A stretch of 64,000 nucleotides of DNA from Maratus speciosus (Eukaryota > Arthropoda > Arachnida > Araneae > Salticidae), in the NCBI GenBank assembly GCA_963932465.1, contig OZ010793.1, positions 257,755,525 to 257,819,524 on the forward strand. The letters are read 5' to 3'. Below, piece by piece: positions 1 through 63,218 of the stretch. The translations under genes were made by a program, and so were the position numbers. The notes below the pieces were generated by a model. It saw only the letters and a list, made by a program, of their open reading frames with translations, was not told the DNA's origin and made no database searches. Position 1 is the first letter of the stretch; every line of letters begins with the position of its first letter.

Positions 1-369
1 TCCCGTCTCGCACGTATTAGCCAATCGGAAGTGTACGTTTATGAATTCGCTGTAGATAGCGTAAAAAACCAGCGAAAGTTTCTCTTTTCTGCTTAAAAAC
101 GAACTTACAATTCTCCAAAATGAATTTTTATGTTAAAATTATTTTGTGATCATATGCTATAGCATATTTGCAACTTTAAAAGTATACCAAGGATGATTTT
201 ATTACCATTTTACTCTAGATTTCCATCTCACTTTTATTTATTGTGACTTCTTTAAGTACTAATATTAATGAAAACAGCCAGTTTTCCTGTTTTGCTAACC
301 GGACATCTGGTCTATTACGTATATAGTACTTCATAATATTGTAGATAAAATATATTCTTACATGAAAAC

Positions 370-401
<32 letters not shown>

Positions 402-762
402 TTTTAATATCTGGTGAAATAATGCATGCATAAAAACAATCCTGTAAATATATATAATAAACACATTTCTTATATCATGCTTTAAAGTTTCAACTGATTT
501 ACTTTTAGAGGAAAATATCATGAATTTAAAAGAAGTTCGAAGAGGAAAATTTTCATTCCATACTTCTAATTTTTTCGTTTTCAGATATTTGTCAGTTAAA
601 TGTTTAAAAAATCCTTATAGGCTTAAGTGACGCACAATACATGCAGTTACTTCTTAACTACATTGTAATTTTTTATCCATATATATGTGTGTCTGTGTGT
701 TTTAGTTAAGGAAAAATCATTTTAAAAGTAGAATTATTCTACTGAGAAAATACATAGGTCAA

Positions 763-796
<34 letters not shown>

Positions 797-1047
797 CTAC
801 ATATACATAGCTTTTGGCACACTCATGAAATACAGGAATTTTATTTTTTCTTACATTCTGTTTTTTATATATGTATGTATTTGTTTATAGTTAATTTTAA
901 AAACGATTTCATTAAATAAATAAGTATATATACACATATGAGTCACTCATAAATTTATTCCAGAACTGGTATGAAATAAATAAAATTTACTGCCATAAAA
1001 TAATTATTTGAGATTAAAAATTTGACTCGCATTTGTATGTATCGATA

Positions 1048-1082
<35 letters not shown>

Positions 1083-1133
1083 TTAACTTCTATAGTAATT
1101 CAAATAAACTCCATCATTCTTTTTCACTTAAGC

Positions 1134-1150
1134 CTCGCCAGATGGCGCCA
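1134..1150 (+). promoter_or_regulatory. CTCF-like motif (insect-type core AGATGGCGC)
   Basis: CGCCAGATGGCGCCAAA contains AGATGGCGCC, the form preferred by insect CTCF, about 1.1 kb upstream of RPL10A. Confidence 0.3.
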
Positions 1151-2144
1151 AAGAAAAGATTGTGCTGACGATATTAGAAATTTCAAATTAAAGGAGGGAA
1201 AAACAAATCCTGACAATTACGCGGGCATATTTACTTCGCAAGAACTGCTTATTTAATATCCATTAATGTCTAACATTTCAGATCTAATCAAATTTAGATA
1301 CATATAAGTTCATACATTTGTTCTTTTAAACTCAGTAGATAGTTGGCTTACATTCTGTCAACGGCGACGCGAAACGTTTGAAAGGCTTGTTTTTATTGGC
1401 TCTTGTGCCTAAAAACGAGCCAATCGTGGATAGCTTAACAAAACTTATTAAAAAAGAGTTCCATGTTTTTATTTTAATTATTAATTAATGTGCAATTTTC
1501 GGATCCAGAACTTTTGTGATTTCTAAAGTTTTAAATATCATTATAATAATCATGCAGGAATTAAGTTGCCCCCCAAATGTTGCAACGAAGTTGAACGATA
1601 ATGTCTATGGGCCCACGGCCTACAGTGAAAACGCTCTTAGGTTAAGGTTCTGGATCACTAGGGTTTTTTAGGTCGTTAGAACGACCAGTGAAAACGCACC
1701 TTAATAAATAAATGAAAAAACACGAATAAAAATTATAGAATATTCTATTACTGTCAGAATATAAATGCTACAAACAAATGAAAACACGACGTTTGTGCTT
1801 GCGCAGTTATTTCATAGATGTGTAATTAATAGATTATCCATAAAGAAGAAAACAGTTAGGCATCTTTCTGTAGTTCACCCCGTCCGCTACGTGGCGTGCG
1901 AACTTGATTGATGTGACCCATAGATATAGTTCTTTTCTATGATGTGACCTCGCCTTTAATCTTGCGGTTACCTCTCCCATTTAAGATAGGACTCTTCTTT
2001 ACTTCGCTTTGGGCTGAGATTGTTAATTTCACAGACAATTAGAAAGAAAATTATATAAAAAGACAATTAGAAATAAAATAATAATCTGTGGTCTATATAA
2101 TAATATAATAATAATCTGTTTACAGCCTTGAAGAGTAAAATATT

Positions 2145-2161
2145 GACCACTAGAGGGCGGG
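2145..2161 (+). promoter_or_regulatory. CTCF-like motif upstream of RPL10A
   Basis: The sequence CCACTAGAGGGCGGGA is very close to the CTCF core (CCASYAGRKGGCR). It lies about 130 bp before the start codon. This is motif recognition only, with no evidence of binding. Confidence 0.4.
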
Positions 2162-2290
2162 AAGATAGTTTCAAGTAAAAATACAAAGTGAAGAGTAAAA
2201 GTTGGCAACAGAAGGTTGGTTAAGGCATTGCAATTGCATTGTTTTTCGTGTTGACTCGACGGCGTGTCGTAAATTTTAAAGTTTATCAAA

Positions 2291-53778
<51,488 letters not shown>

Positions 53779-53798
53779 ATGTATAAATTTCAGTTGTA

Positions 53799-53804
53799 AT
53801 TAAA
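53799..53804 (+). terminator. possible polyadenylation signal of RPL10A
   Basis: ATTAAA lies 21 bases after the stop codon, just before an A run. It is the common variant of AATAAA, and no AATAAA lies closer. In such AT-rich DNA the match is weak evidence. Confidence 0.35.
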
Positions 53805-54380
53805 AAAAAAATATGGCCGATTTCTTTTTTCCTTTTAATGTGTATAAAAAATGTCTTTTAGGCAAATGCCTAAAAGATGCCTAGTGTTTGTCACAACATG
53901 CATTAATTGCAAAAAATTTATGAGAAAATGTCTACGTTGGTATTTTTCTTACTCTGCTTTTTTAGATGCATGGAAACACTTTGTACTGTATTTTCCAAGA
54001 ATAATGCCACAGCCAGTAACTAGATGCAACTTGTTAAGTTTTCTGCCAAACTTTATTTAAAAATCTGTTTAAAAAAAAGTCATTTATATATTTTTTTTTA
54101 CCTCTTAATCATCCCTGACAAGCTTAGTGACTAATCTTGATATATTAAACACACAAATGGTATAGCAATGCCCCCCCCCCCCCCCTCTTCAAATTTAGCT
54201 TTAGATTTTAACAAATAAAAGATAAATGAACATTCATATTGTAGACGAAGAAAGACCAAACACTGTAAATCTGGTGACTTTTGTTTGCAGAAAATAGTTA
54301 TATTTTCTAATCCATGTCTGAATAATCAATGAGTTCTTCTCTTCGACACAAATTTTTATACGCTACCACTTCATTCACAT
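53805..54380. other. downstream flank of RPL10A
   Basis: AT-rich DNA with a C run near 54172-54185. A 69-codon open frame (53851-54060) has no recognisable family. Confidence 0.45.
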
Positions 54381-54382
54381 GT

Positions 54383-55165
54383 AGTGTTGCCATGTGTCCT
54401 GATTTTATTTATTATTTGTTGATAACTCTTTTACTTCTGTTGATAACTAACTCTTTTTTTAAAAAAAATTACCTGCATCGAGTGGAACGAACCTATCTAT
54501 AAAATCAGGTGTAGTACTTGTCCTGATATTCCTGAAAAATGAAAAAACGTCCTGAAATATGGTAACATTTCCTGAAATTTTGCAAGTTTTGTACTATAGC
54601 ACAAACAGTCATGATTTTTCCATGAATATATATGGTTTTTTTTGTTTGTTCGTGGAATTGCAGAAAAATTGGTACTTTGGAATTAATAGGTGCTTTAGAG
54701 TCAGAAAATAGTGAAATATTTTGTCATCTGATGATGAAAAACTCACAAATTTCGTCAATTGGTTGCATAAAAAATATATATAAAAAAATCTGGAATTTGT
54801 CAGTCTGGCAGGAAAGAAAATTGCAAATTTTGTTAATTGGTCGTTGAAAAAAATTGCGATACTCTTCAACCTATTTCTAAAAAAAATCTGGAATGTGGCC
54901 AATCATTCGCTGAAATTCGCGAATTTCAGCAAACGATCGAGAGGGGGGGGGGGGGGGAGAAACACTAATTTCGGCAAATTATCATGGAGAAAATCGCAGA
55001 TTTTGGCAAATGGTCATAAAAAAAATCTTGAACTTTATTTGATGGTAGAAAAAATTCTCGAACTTTGACAAACGGTCGTGGAAAAAAAGTATGCTGGGTA
55101 AATGTGTCCTGAAATATTGGGAAAAAGTATGTCCTGAAATACCACCTAGGACCAGTACTACCTTT
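54383..55165. repeat. degenerate relic with GTCCTGAAAT repeats and 30-bp-like units
   Basis: The outer parts repeat GTCCTGAAAT several times near 54510-54590 and 55100-55140. The middle has diverged units of the CAAATTTCGTCAATTGGTTG type, reminiscent of the 30-bp minisatellites. Termini are not clear. Confidence 0.5.
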
Positions 55166-55739
55166 ATAAAAGAAAATTTTTATTTTTATAGTCCTTAAAA
55201 AATACCTTGCAAATATACCTGCACGGATGAAAACCTGTCAAAGAAGACATATTTTAGTAATTGGGGATTTTTAAGTAAAAATTGTCATTTTTCAAGAATT
55301 TATTTTGTACAGGACTTCCGCTAAATAAAAAAAAATGATCGTAAAATGATTTTGATCCGCATCAAAATAATACTATACTTCAATCCTTTCACTATGAGAA
55401 GTCATTTATTGCAAGCCGTGGTTATCCTATTTCATCGCGAACACTGAATGCTCACTGAGAAACCATATCAGCATTATCTTAAAGCAGGAGACATTGAGCA
55501 TCTATCTACAAAGCTGCTTGTGGTTGCAGAACGAGGAGGATTTTTGTTGACAGAATCTGGTCTGCCAATCCCGTGGGTGCAAGTTTTCCGTCCACAAGAT
55601 GGAATTCAGTTTTGAAAAATCCCGAGGATGGGGGGGGGGGGAATTGCCCTACAATAGGGGTAAAGAAATGTAACTTTCATTGACTCTAGATTTACTGTAA
55701 TATACTTATTAAAACATAAAAATGGGGTAATCGATAAAT

Positions 55740-55998
55740 TGACTATGTAGCTATTGTTCAAAACCAGTTCTGGAAATATCCAAAAGCAATAAGATCTGAC
55801 AATGGGGGAGAGTACATAGAGGATTATCTAAGAAAAAAAAGGACATTCAACACCAATTAATCCCGCCATATTATCCAATCCAAAATGGCATTGCGGAAAG
55901 AGAAAGTAGATCACTATTAGACATGACTAGAAGCCTACTGAGAGAAGCGGATCTACCACAAAGATTTTGGGGAGAAGCAATTAACACCGCAAACCATA
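55740..55998 (+). pseudogene. Ty1/copia retrotransposon integrase core fragment
   Basis: With one frameshift the translation reads KAIRSDNGGEYIEDYL, KGIQHQLIPPYYPIQNGIAE, RESRSLLDMTRSLLREADLP and QRFWGEAINTANH. SDNGGEY carries the second catalytic Asp of the integrase DDE core, and the Glu of NGIAERE is the third. The frame is cut by the hAT insertion at 55999 and resumes for only a couple of codons after 61776. I saw no LTRs or other copia domains. Confidence 0.88.
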
Positions 55999-57363
55999 CA
56001 GGGCCGCAACTATAAACTTAAAAGGCCCCGGGGCAAAACTTCATAGTGAGGCCCCTCAATATTTTGCCCTAATACTAATAACTGTAGCTCCTCCTCCCCA
56101 CCATCACTGTAATCCGCATATTTATATTTCATACATTATTTGCAAAATTTAAAGCATTTTTTTTTATATTTAGCAAAATAAAATTTTTAAATATCTCTGC
56201 ATATACTCAGCTGTCAATTATTCCACTTTTTAGTTATCACTCCTTCCGAATAGAAATGTTTGCCTAATTTTAATGTTAATTAATCGCAGGATTCTGCGAG
56301 TAAATAAAATAAGGATCATGATTCAAAAATAGTGTTAAAACAAAAAAGGGAAAGTTCGCAGCTATACATTTTTATGAAAAAATGAATAAAATTTACAGAA
56401 ATTAATACTGATATGTTAAAGAATCAATTTCCTATAAAAGTTGCATATCTTAAACTATAATCTATTCCTTCCGTAGAACAATCTTTCGTGATGAGTCCCT
56501 GAAAATCAGATAAAACATTTGACACCGAGATCGGAAAGATTTGATGCTTTTATAGAAAAAGAGGAAACGCTGCTCTATTGCTTACTATAAAAATACCAAT
56601 ACATGACAATTATATCTACTTGCATATGACTCAAAAAATTTCATAAAGTCTCAAGCTCATGCTCGTTGACTAAAAAAAAGAAAATGTTCTTTTCCGGTTA
56701 TGTATGGGTCATTCCATGTCAAATCAACGTGGGGTCTGGACCTCAACATCTCCGATTTCCATAATTTTTGGTTTATAGTTTGTATCCATGGAGTATATGA
56801 AAAATCTAATTTTTAAATTTTTTTTTTCTTAGCGGTTTATTTTTTACGGAATTTTAAAAATGGTCAAAAGTACCAAATTTAACCAAATTCTCAACCACAA
56901 AATCTTCTATAATTCTTTAACAAATTGGGCTAGAGAGTTAAGTTATATCTCATTTGAAAGCTCTTTTTATGGGCTTTAATATGATATGCAACACTAACAA
57001 TTTTGTGTATAATAAATTTTTTGACAAATTTTCAAAATTTTTGAATTTAAATTTTTCAAAAACACCATCTTTAATTTTTTTCAAAAAAATATATGTTAAT
57101 CTTTGACTTTTTGGCTACAAGTATGCCAAATTTCAAGATAGAGAAATGATGGGGCTTTGAACTATTAATTTTTAAATATGAGTTATACATGAAAAATTTC
57201 AAGTATCGGGGCAAAATTAACAATTGCACAATTTCTTTCCATATATAATTCACACTTCTTTTTCATTAAAAATTTCAGAGTTTGATGCTAAGCAAATTTA
57301 TTTCTAAGGCATGAAAATTTTCTAAAGCATATTTCTCAAAATATAATTATATAATTTGCCCAT

Positions 57364-57786
57364 AAGGGGACTCTTCATCCACTTGAAAGCACCTGATCGG
57401 TAAAGTTAATCCTATGGGCAGGTTGTTTTCGAATTTTCCATTTAAATTTGAATATTTTTAAATGATTTTTTTTACATAGGGATAGTTGATGTCGATCTCT
57501 CATATGTCTATTTTTTACTTTTTCGATTTTGGTTGCAGATTTTTTAATAAAGGTACTTTCACTTTCAGACCGGTTTCGAAAGTTACAGTACCTTTATTAA
57601 AAAAATCTGCAACCAAAATCGAAAAATTACAAAAATTCCCTATTAAAGATTGACCTCAGCTATCCTATGTAAAAAAAAATTGTTTAAAAATATTCAAATT
57701 TAAATGAGAAATTCGAAAACAGCCTGCCCATAGGTTTAGCATTACCAAGCACATATTTCAAGTAAGTTTGCCATCGACCCCTTAAA
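57364..57786. repeat. foldback-family hairpin in left palindrome arm
   Basis: From AAGGGGACTCTTCATC through CTATGGGCAGG, TTTTCGATTTTGGTTGCAGA and an ACCGGTTTCGAAAG centre, the sequence mirrors itself to CCTGCCCATAGG and CGACCCCTTAA. Organisation and core phrases match 3328-3723 and 46576-48518. Confidence 0.75.
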
Positions 57787-58436
57787 TAAGTCTATCGAAA
57801 TGCAGAAGATTCTTCCCTTTTCTCACCCATCCTCTCTACTTTCATGGTTTTCACCAAGCACAATTCCTGCTAAGAAAAGTCAGAAAGCTCTGAATAATCA
57901 GATGCATTTTGAGATACCTAAGCAGATTTTCATTGGTTCATTTCAAAATCGTTTCGCACATTCCCAAATCGTTATAATATTTTTTTTTTTTTTTTTTCAA
58001 CATATAGAAGGATAACTATTTAATAAACAAGCTTCATTTTACTTTAATCAAATGCTTTAACAAAGAAGTCTTGAATTACTACTATTAATGATGTCAGAAG
58101 ATAAGAAAGACTGGGCATTATTTTCTGTTAAATGCTGCAATCCCTATAAAGGTTGGTTGTATTGAGTTTTATTGCACAAAATCACTTTAGGGACATGCTG
58201 TGCCAAACAAAGAATAAAACAAAAGTGAGTTTAAGAAAAAGACATAATTAAATGAGTTAAAATGGAAATAGAAAAGCTATATAGATGAGGTAACTCATCC
58301 AGATCAATCCCTATAAAAAAAACCATTCAAAATCAGGAAAACTTAGGAATGTAACAACTTGGTAGTGCAGTTTAAGATTTAATATTCAAAAGGGCATGAA
58401 AATATGTGATGGCTGTAGAATTAAACTATCAAAAGA

Positions 58437-58866
58437 TAGAAGTGCCAGGTCAAAACACTCTTCACTTACTTGAAATATGTGCTTGGTAATGCTAAACCTA
58501 TGGGCAGGCTGTTTTCGAATTTCTCATTTAAATTTGAATATTTTTAAATGATTTTCTTTTTTCATAGGATAGCTGAGGTCAATCTTTAATAGGGAATTTT
58601 TGTAATTTTTCGATTTTGGTTGCAGATTTTTTTAATAAAGGTACTGTAACTTTCGAAACCGGTCCAAAAGTGAAAGTATCTTTATTAAAAAATCTGCAAC
58701 CAAAATCGAAAAAGTAAAAAATAGACATATGAGAGATCGACATCAACTATCCTATGTAAAAAAAATCATTTAAAAATATTCAAATTTAAATGGAAAATTC
58801 GAAAACAACCTGCCCATAGGATTAACTTTACCGATCAGGTGCTTTCAAGTGAATGAAGAGTCCCCT
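58437..58866. repeat. foldback-family hairpin in right palindrome arm
   Basis: Inverted copy of 57364-57786, with the same GCAACCAAAATCGAAAAAGT core and ending GAAGAGTCCCCTTATGGGC. Confidence 0.75.
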
Positions 58867-59523
58867 TATGGGCAAATTATATAATTATATTTTGAGAAAT
58901 ATACTTTAGAAAATTTTCATGCCTTAGAAATAAATTTGCTTAGCATCAAACTCTGAATTTTTAATGAAAAAGAAGTGTGAATTATATATGGAAAGAAATT
59001 GTACAATTGTTAATTTTGCCCTGATACTTGAAATTTTTCATGTATAACTCATATTTAAAAATTAATAGTTCAAAACCCCATCATTTCTCCATCTTGAAAT
59101 TTGGCATACTTGTAGCCAAAAAGTCAAAGATTAACGTATATTTTTTTGAAAAAAATTAAAGATGGTGTTTTTCAAAAATTTTGAAAATTTGTCAAAAAAT
59201 TTATTATACACAAAATTGTTAGTGTTGCATATCATATTAAAGCCCATAAAAAGAGCTTTCAAATGAGATATAACTTAACTCTCTAGCCCAATTTGTTAAA
59301 GAATTATAGAAGATTTTGTGGTTGAGAATTTGGTTAAATTTGGTACTTTTGACCATTTTTAAAATTCCGTAAAAAATAAACCGCTAAGAAAAAAAAAATT
59401 TAAAAACTAGATTTTTCATATACTCCATGGATACAAACTATAAACCAAAAATTATAGAAATCTGAGATGTCGAGGTCCAAAAATTGCATTTTTCTCGTTG
59501 ATTTGACATGGAATGACCCGTAT

Positions 59524-61740
59524 CTAAATTAAAAAAAATATCCTAGTGTCAGAAAATAAAATCAAACTGAAAGCAAATTCATTGTTAGAGCTCTTGAATG
59601 GTGCCGAAATCAATGCCAGACTATAAATCTGCAAATATCAGTAAGACAAATAAAACACGATGAAGGTTTCTCCTATTCTGATCAAAATAGCATTAAAAAG
59701 GGGGAAGAGTTATTTTATTTTCTCTAGACCTGACTAACTTAATCTGTCTAAATTAAATTTATTTCGAGCGCTTCGGTTTTACGGAAGCGCTATTGCACTA
59801 GGTTCCGGAGCCCTGTATTTATGTGCTCTGGTGAATTCCAACTAATATTTAAATATTTATTAAAACAGGGAAGTGCCATAGCCGGGCTCCATTGAGCTCC
59901 AGTGCAATTTAAGCCCTGAACATAACATTCCTTCAAGTTTATTACTTTTTTTAATGCAGAAGGCTAAAAGATATGGTATAGATATTGGTATGGTACCACT
60001 ATGGGATGAAATTACAAAACAAAACAAACCGCATTCGAATGGTGCTTCTGTTCAAAAGTAACGCGTGGAAATTGTGCTTTAATTATAAACTTGAAAACCA
60101 TCGAACTATTAATAAAAAGGAACTGACATATCCTTAAAATGGTGAAGCTTCAACTGTAACCGTTTTTACAGGGGGTTGATTAGAGCTGGTGGAAACTTCC
60201 ACCAGTAAATATTTAAACGTCTTATTAATGCAAAATTTCAGTTATAAATAATGGCAGAAACAGCTATTCGTATTTAGTGGTAAAATTTTACTTTGGCGGT
60301 AGTCAGGCTCTGCGTTTCTGCCATATTGTGACAACCTCCTGTCAGTGTCAGTGAAAAAGGTTATAATACCTGGTCAAACTGACACCAGTAAAAACAAGTT
60401 GAAATTTTTATCACGTTTCTGAGAAAATATTTTCATGATTAAGGTTCTTAAATAAGATGGAATTTTCTATTGAAATTTACTGGTCGGAAGTTTGCCCGGA
60501 GATCATTAGAAACTATTGATCAGATGTAAAAACACAGCCGCCATCTTGTGACAACCTCCTCAGTTACTTCACTCAATTTGGTAGACTATCTACACTATGT
60601 CTCCTCCTCTTTATTCATAACTCCATTTTGAAAACTACTTTTGCCGATTGCCACGTGTAGGGTTAAAAAAAGTAATTTGGGGTATATGCATATATGGTCA
60701 AACTTGAATAATTCAAAGTCCAAAGGACCGCTAAAAAAATTCGAATTACCCAAGATTTCGAATTAAACAAGTTTTGTTTTCTCCAACTACTACCTTACTT
60801 AAATATTTACTGACGCATAAGTTGTAAGTTCCAATTAAAAAATATATCTATTTATATAAAATCCAAGTTCCTGTGTGTCCCTGGCAATTCCGGTTGGACC
60901 GCCTCATTGATTGCAGACATGTCAGGTTTAGGCTTCCTATGGAGGAATCGGTACCAGCTTCAACAATGAGTAATTGTTGAAAAGTAGTAATGGCAGGGTT
61001 GCCACAATACCTCCATGTTGAACAACTCGACAAAAATAAGTTGCCATATATGAAGCCAACTTGGTGAAAGCTAGTTACTTTGGAAAAATTCCCATTGAAA
61101 ACCTATTAATCTTTCATAATCGAGCTTCGCGCATTGAAGGTTTCTTTTCAAAATCTATAAGTCAAAATTTAAAGTGTAACATATGAAAATGTACGTCTTT
61201 ACATCTTTGTCCCAATATTATAAATAAAATAACCACCACTAGACTGCGCTGTGCTATCTGAGCTCCTAATGCCTAATTTTAATGTGCTTTACATAGTCTG
61301 ATACAAAAATTAAATTATCGGTATTTTTCCAGCATATGGGTCTTGGCGAAATAGAGAACGATGCCTCGGCGAAGAAGAAAATTTGGCAACATATTTCCAC
61401 ATTTTAAAATGCGTTATTTTCATCTATCACTGCGGAACCAGTGAGAAAAACTACTCGGATTCTTGCACGTGTGTTGTATATATCTTTATAACTCATTTTC
61501 CGTCTTTTTTGACGGCCTATCTTTCTAGTATAATATAGAGAAAAAAATGTACATCATACATTAAATATTTAAAATTTTTTTGAAAATATAAAGCGAAGCG
61601 TATGGAGTATATCAATGGACACGCAAAAACATCTACTCTAGCACTTTGGTGGAATTTTTTTTATTATTAACTTTTATTTAGCTAGGTACTGGTATTTTAT
61701 AGGAAGTTAGACTAGATATTAAAATATAATAATTTCTTAC
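59524..61740. other. right interior of the CAGGGCCG hAT element
   Basis: Non-coding. It includes GTGACAACCTCCT phrases near 60330 and 60550 and a pogo-terminus-like patch (about 60696-60775: TTCGAATTACCCAAG, TTCGAATTAAACAAG). No gene seen. Confidence 0.5.
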
Positions 61741-61783
61741 CATCAGTTTGGGGCCCGGTGGTAGTTACGGGCCTGGAACCATA

Positions 61784-63080
61784 TATAAGAAGTAATCATA
61801 TAAATTAATACATAATCATCAAAATTTATTGTGTTCCTTATATTTTGTTAATGCTTTTTAAGGTGTGTTGATATCTAAAATCTATTCATATTTCTAAAAT
61901 AAATTCAGTATTCCTTATTTTTATCTCTGTTAAAAAGCTTTTATTCTTGTAAAAGTAATTTAATTACTCTTTTCATGATAATAATTAATCTTTCGGTTTC
62001 CTGTAGTTACAATAAATGAGGCATCTGTTTGTCATCACAGACTTCTCGTCCTTAAGACACCTGTGTAAAATTGCATTTTCCATAAGAAATCATTTTGATC
62101 AGAAAGAAAGGAAAACAGAAAGTGTTTTTCTATTCTATTATTAAATCTAGTGTAAATGCCCATCCTAGGACGGTGGGTAAAAATTGTGTTTTTCACTTAA
62201 AATTTGAAAAACTGATAAAAAATAATTGACAATATGAAAGCGAGCACAATTATTTACAATATTTCTGGGTAAACCAGGTTTTCCGTCTAATATACTATAA
62301 CAAAATTTCTTAAAACAAAAATTTAACAAATATGCAATGTCTGCTGCAACTATTGAAATAGTACTTTTTTTTTTTTTTAAATAACGCTTTGAAATTGTAT
62401 TTTTATCGCTCATCCCCACTCCAAATTTTTTTTTATATGTATAGAGATTAATAAATAGGTATTTCGGGTTGAACCCCATCTGAAAGAACGAAGGGGAAGC
62501 ATTGTTAAAGTGGTCTTCACGCCTATTAGTGTTTTTCTTCTGTTAACCCGTGGCTGACGTCACGCAGCAGAACTGAAACAGCTTCCAAGTGATGTCATTT
62601 ATGTCTCCTTTAATCTTCATAGCTCCATGGTTTAAATTTTTTTTTTCAATGAATCACAAAAAGAATGAAATACTCTACCAGCTTCTTATTTACGCAAAGT
62701 GTGCTACGCTTGTTTTCTTAAATGGCTACATAAATCATTGAAATTTTGTTAGTTTTGAATTGTTTATAGAAAATTATTTTGAACAGAAGGGATTTCAGGT
62801 AGAAAACATTTGTATTTAGGCAGAGAAGTTTTCTCATATACATCTCAAATCAAAATTAAGCCTAACGTGGCTCCATCTTATCGGAGAGTGGTAAGATTGA
62901 TGGGTTCGTCCCGGATCCCAAAGAAAAGCAAATTATCAAAAAAAATATTTTTATTTATTCCTGAACAGAAATAAAAGCATTAATGTGGATGTATTGATGG
63001 GAAAGAAGTATCCGTTAAATATATTTGTAAAAGAATTTTCCTTTGGATGTAATTATAAGTGATGATTCATTAATGTTACA
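61784..63080. other. right flank without recognised features
   Basis: AT-rich DNA. A palindromic CRE-like TGACGTCA occurs at 62555-62562 but no gene is visible beside it. Confidence 0.45.
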
Positions 63081-63083
63081 ACT

Positions 63084-63218
63084 AGAGGTGATTCTGTTCC
63101 GAAAAATTAAGGCAGTCATTTCCAAAAAAAAAAAAAGTCGAAAATCTGAAAATTTTGACAAAACATGTTCCTAATTTTGACAAATGGTTGCTGAAAAAAA
63201 TAAATTTTGTTCACCCCT
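63084..63218. mobile_element. small relic of the CAGGGGTGATT MITE family
   Basis: The left end AGAGGTGATTCTGTTCCG and right end TTCACCCCTGG are an imperfect inverted pair 130 bp apart. The phrase AATTAAGGCAGTCATTTCC is shared with 48664-48682. Target duplication unclear. Confidence 0.5.

Larger units (their letters stand above)
1..2290. other. upstream flank of RPL10A
   Basis: I see no gene here. The stretch holds a T run (368-394), a TA microsatellite (about 766-795), an ATA-type microsatellite (1048-1080) and a short direct repeat CAGTGAAAACGC near 1624 and 1688. The promoter must lie toward the right end. A pyrimidine stretch CTCTTCTTT at 1992-2000 resembles the 5'-TOP start of ribosomal protein mRNAs, but the transcription start cannot be fixed from sequence. 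Confidence 0.5.
56708..59519. mobile_element. 2.8-kb palindromic element of the GGGTCATTCC family
   Basis: GGGTCATTCCATGTCAAATC starts the left arm and its inverse ends the right arm. GTAT flanks both sides (56704-56707 and 59520-59523). Arms of about 1.06 kb (56708 to about 57767, about 58465-59519) are nearly identical, around a ~700-bp spacer. Each arm contains a sub-palindrome of the TTAA foldback family. Non-coding. Confidence 0.92.
55999..61775. mobile_element. 5.8-kb hAT-type element, CAGGGCCG ends, inserted in the copia fragment
   Basis: Left end CAGGGCCGCAACTATAAAC. The right end, read inward on the minus strand, is CAGGCCCGTAACTACCACCG. AAACCATA (55991-55998) and GAACCATA (61776-61783) form an 8-bp target duplication with one mismatch. 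Both ends are rich in GGCCCC. No transposase is seen. It contains the palindrome 56708-59519. Confidence 0.82.

Noticed and set aside
53851..54060. Open frame right after RPL10A
   Set aside because: It starts within AT-rich 3' flank and has no recognisable domain. Probably chance.
57800..58015. Open frame in the spacer of the 2.8-kb palindrome
   Set aside because: It ends in a T run, is not matched elsewhere in the window and has no known family.
62555..62562. CRE-like TGACGTCA as a promoter
   Set aside because: An isolated 8-mer with no gene, TATA box or initiator nearby that I could identify.
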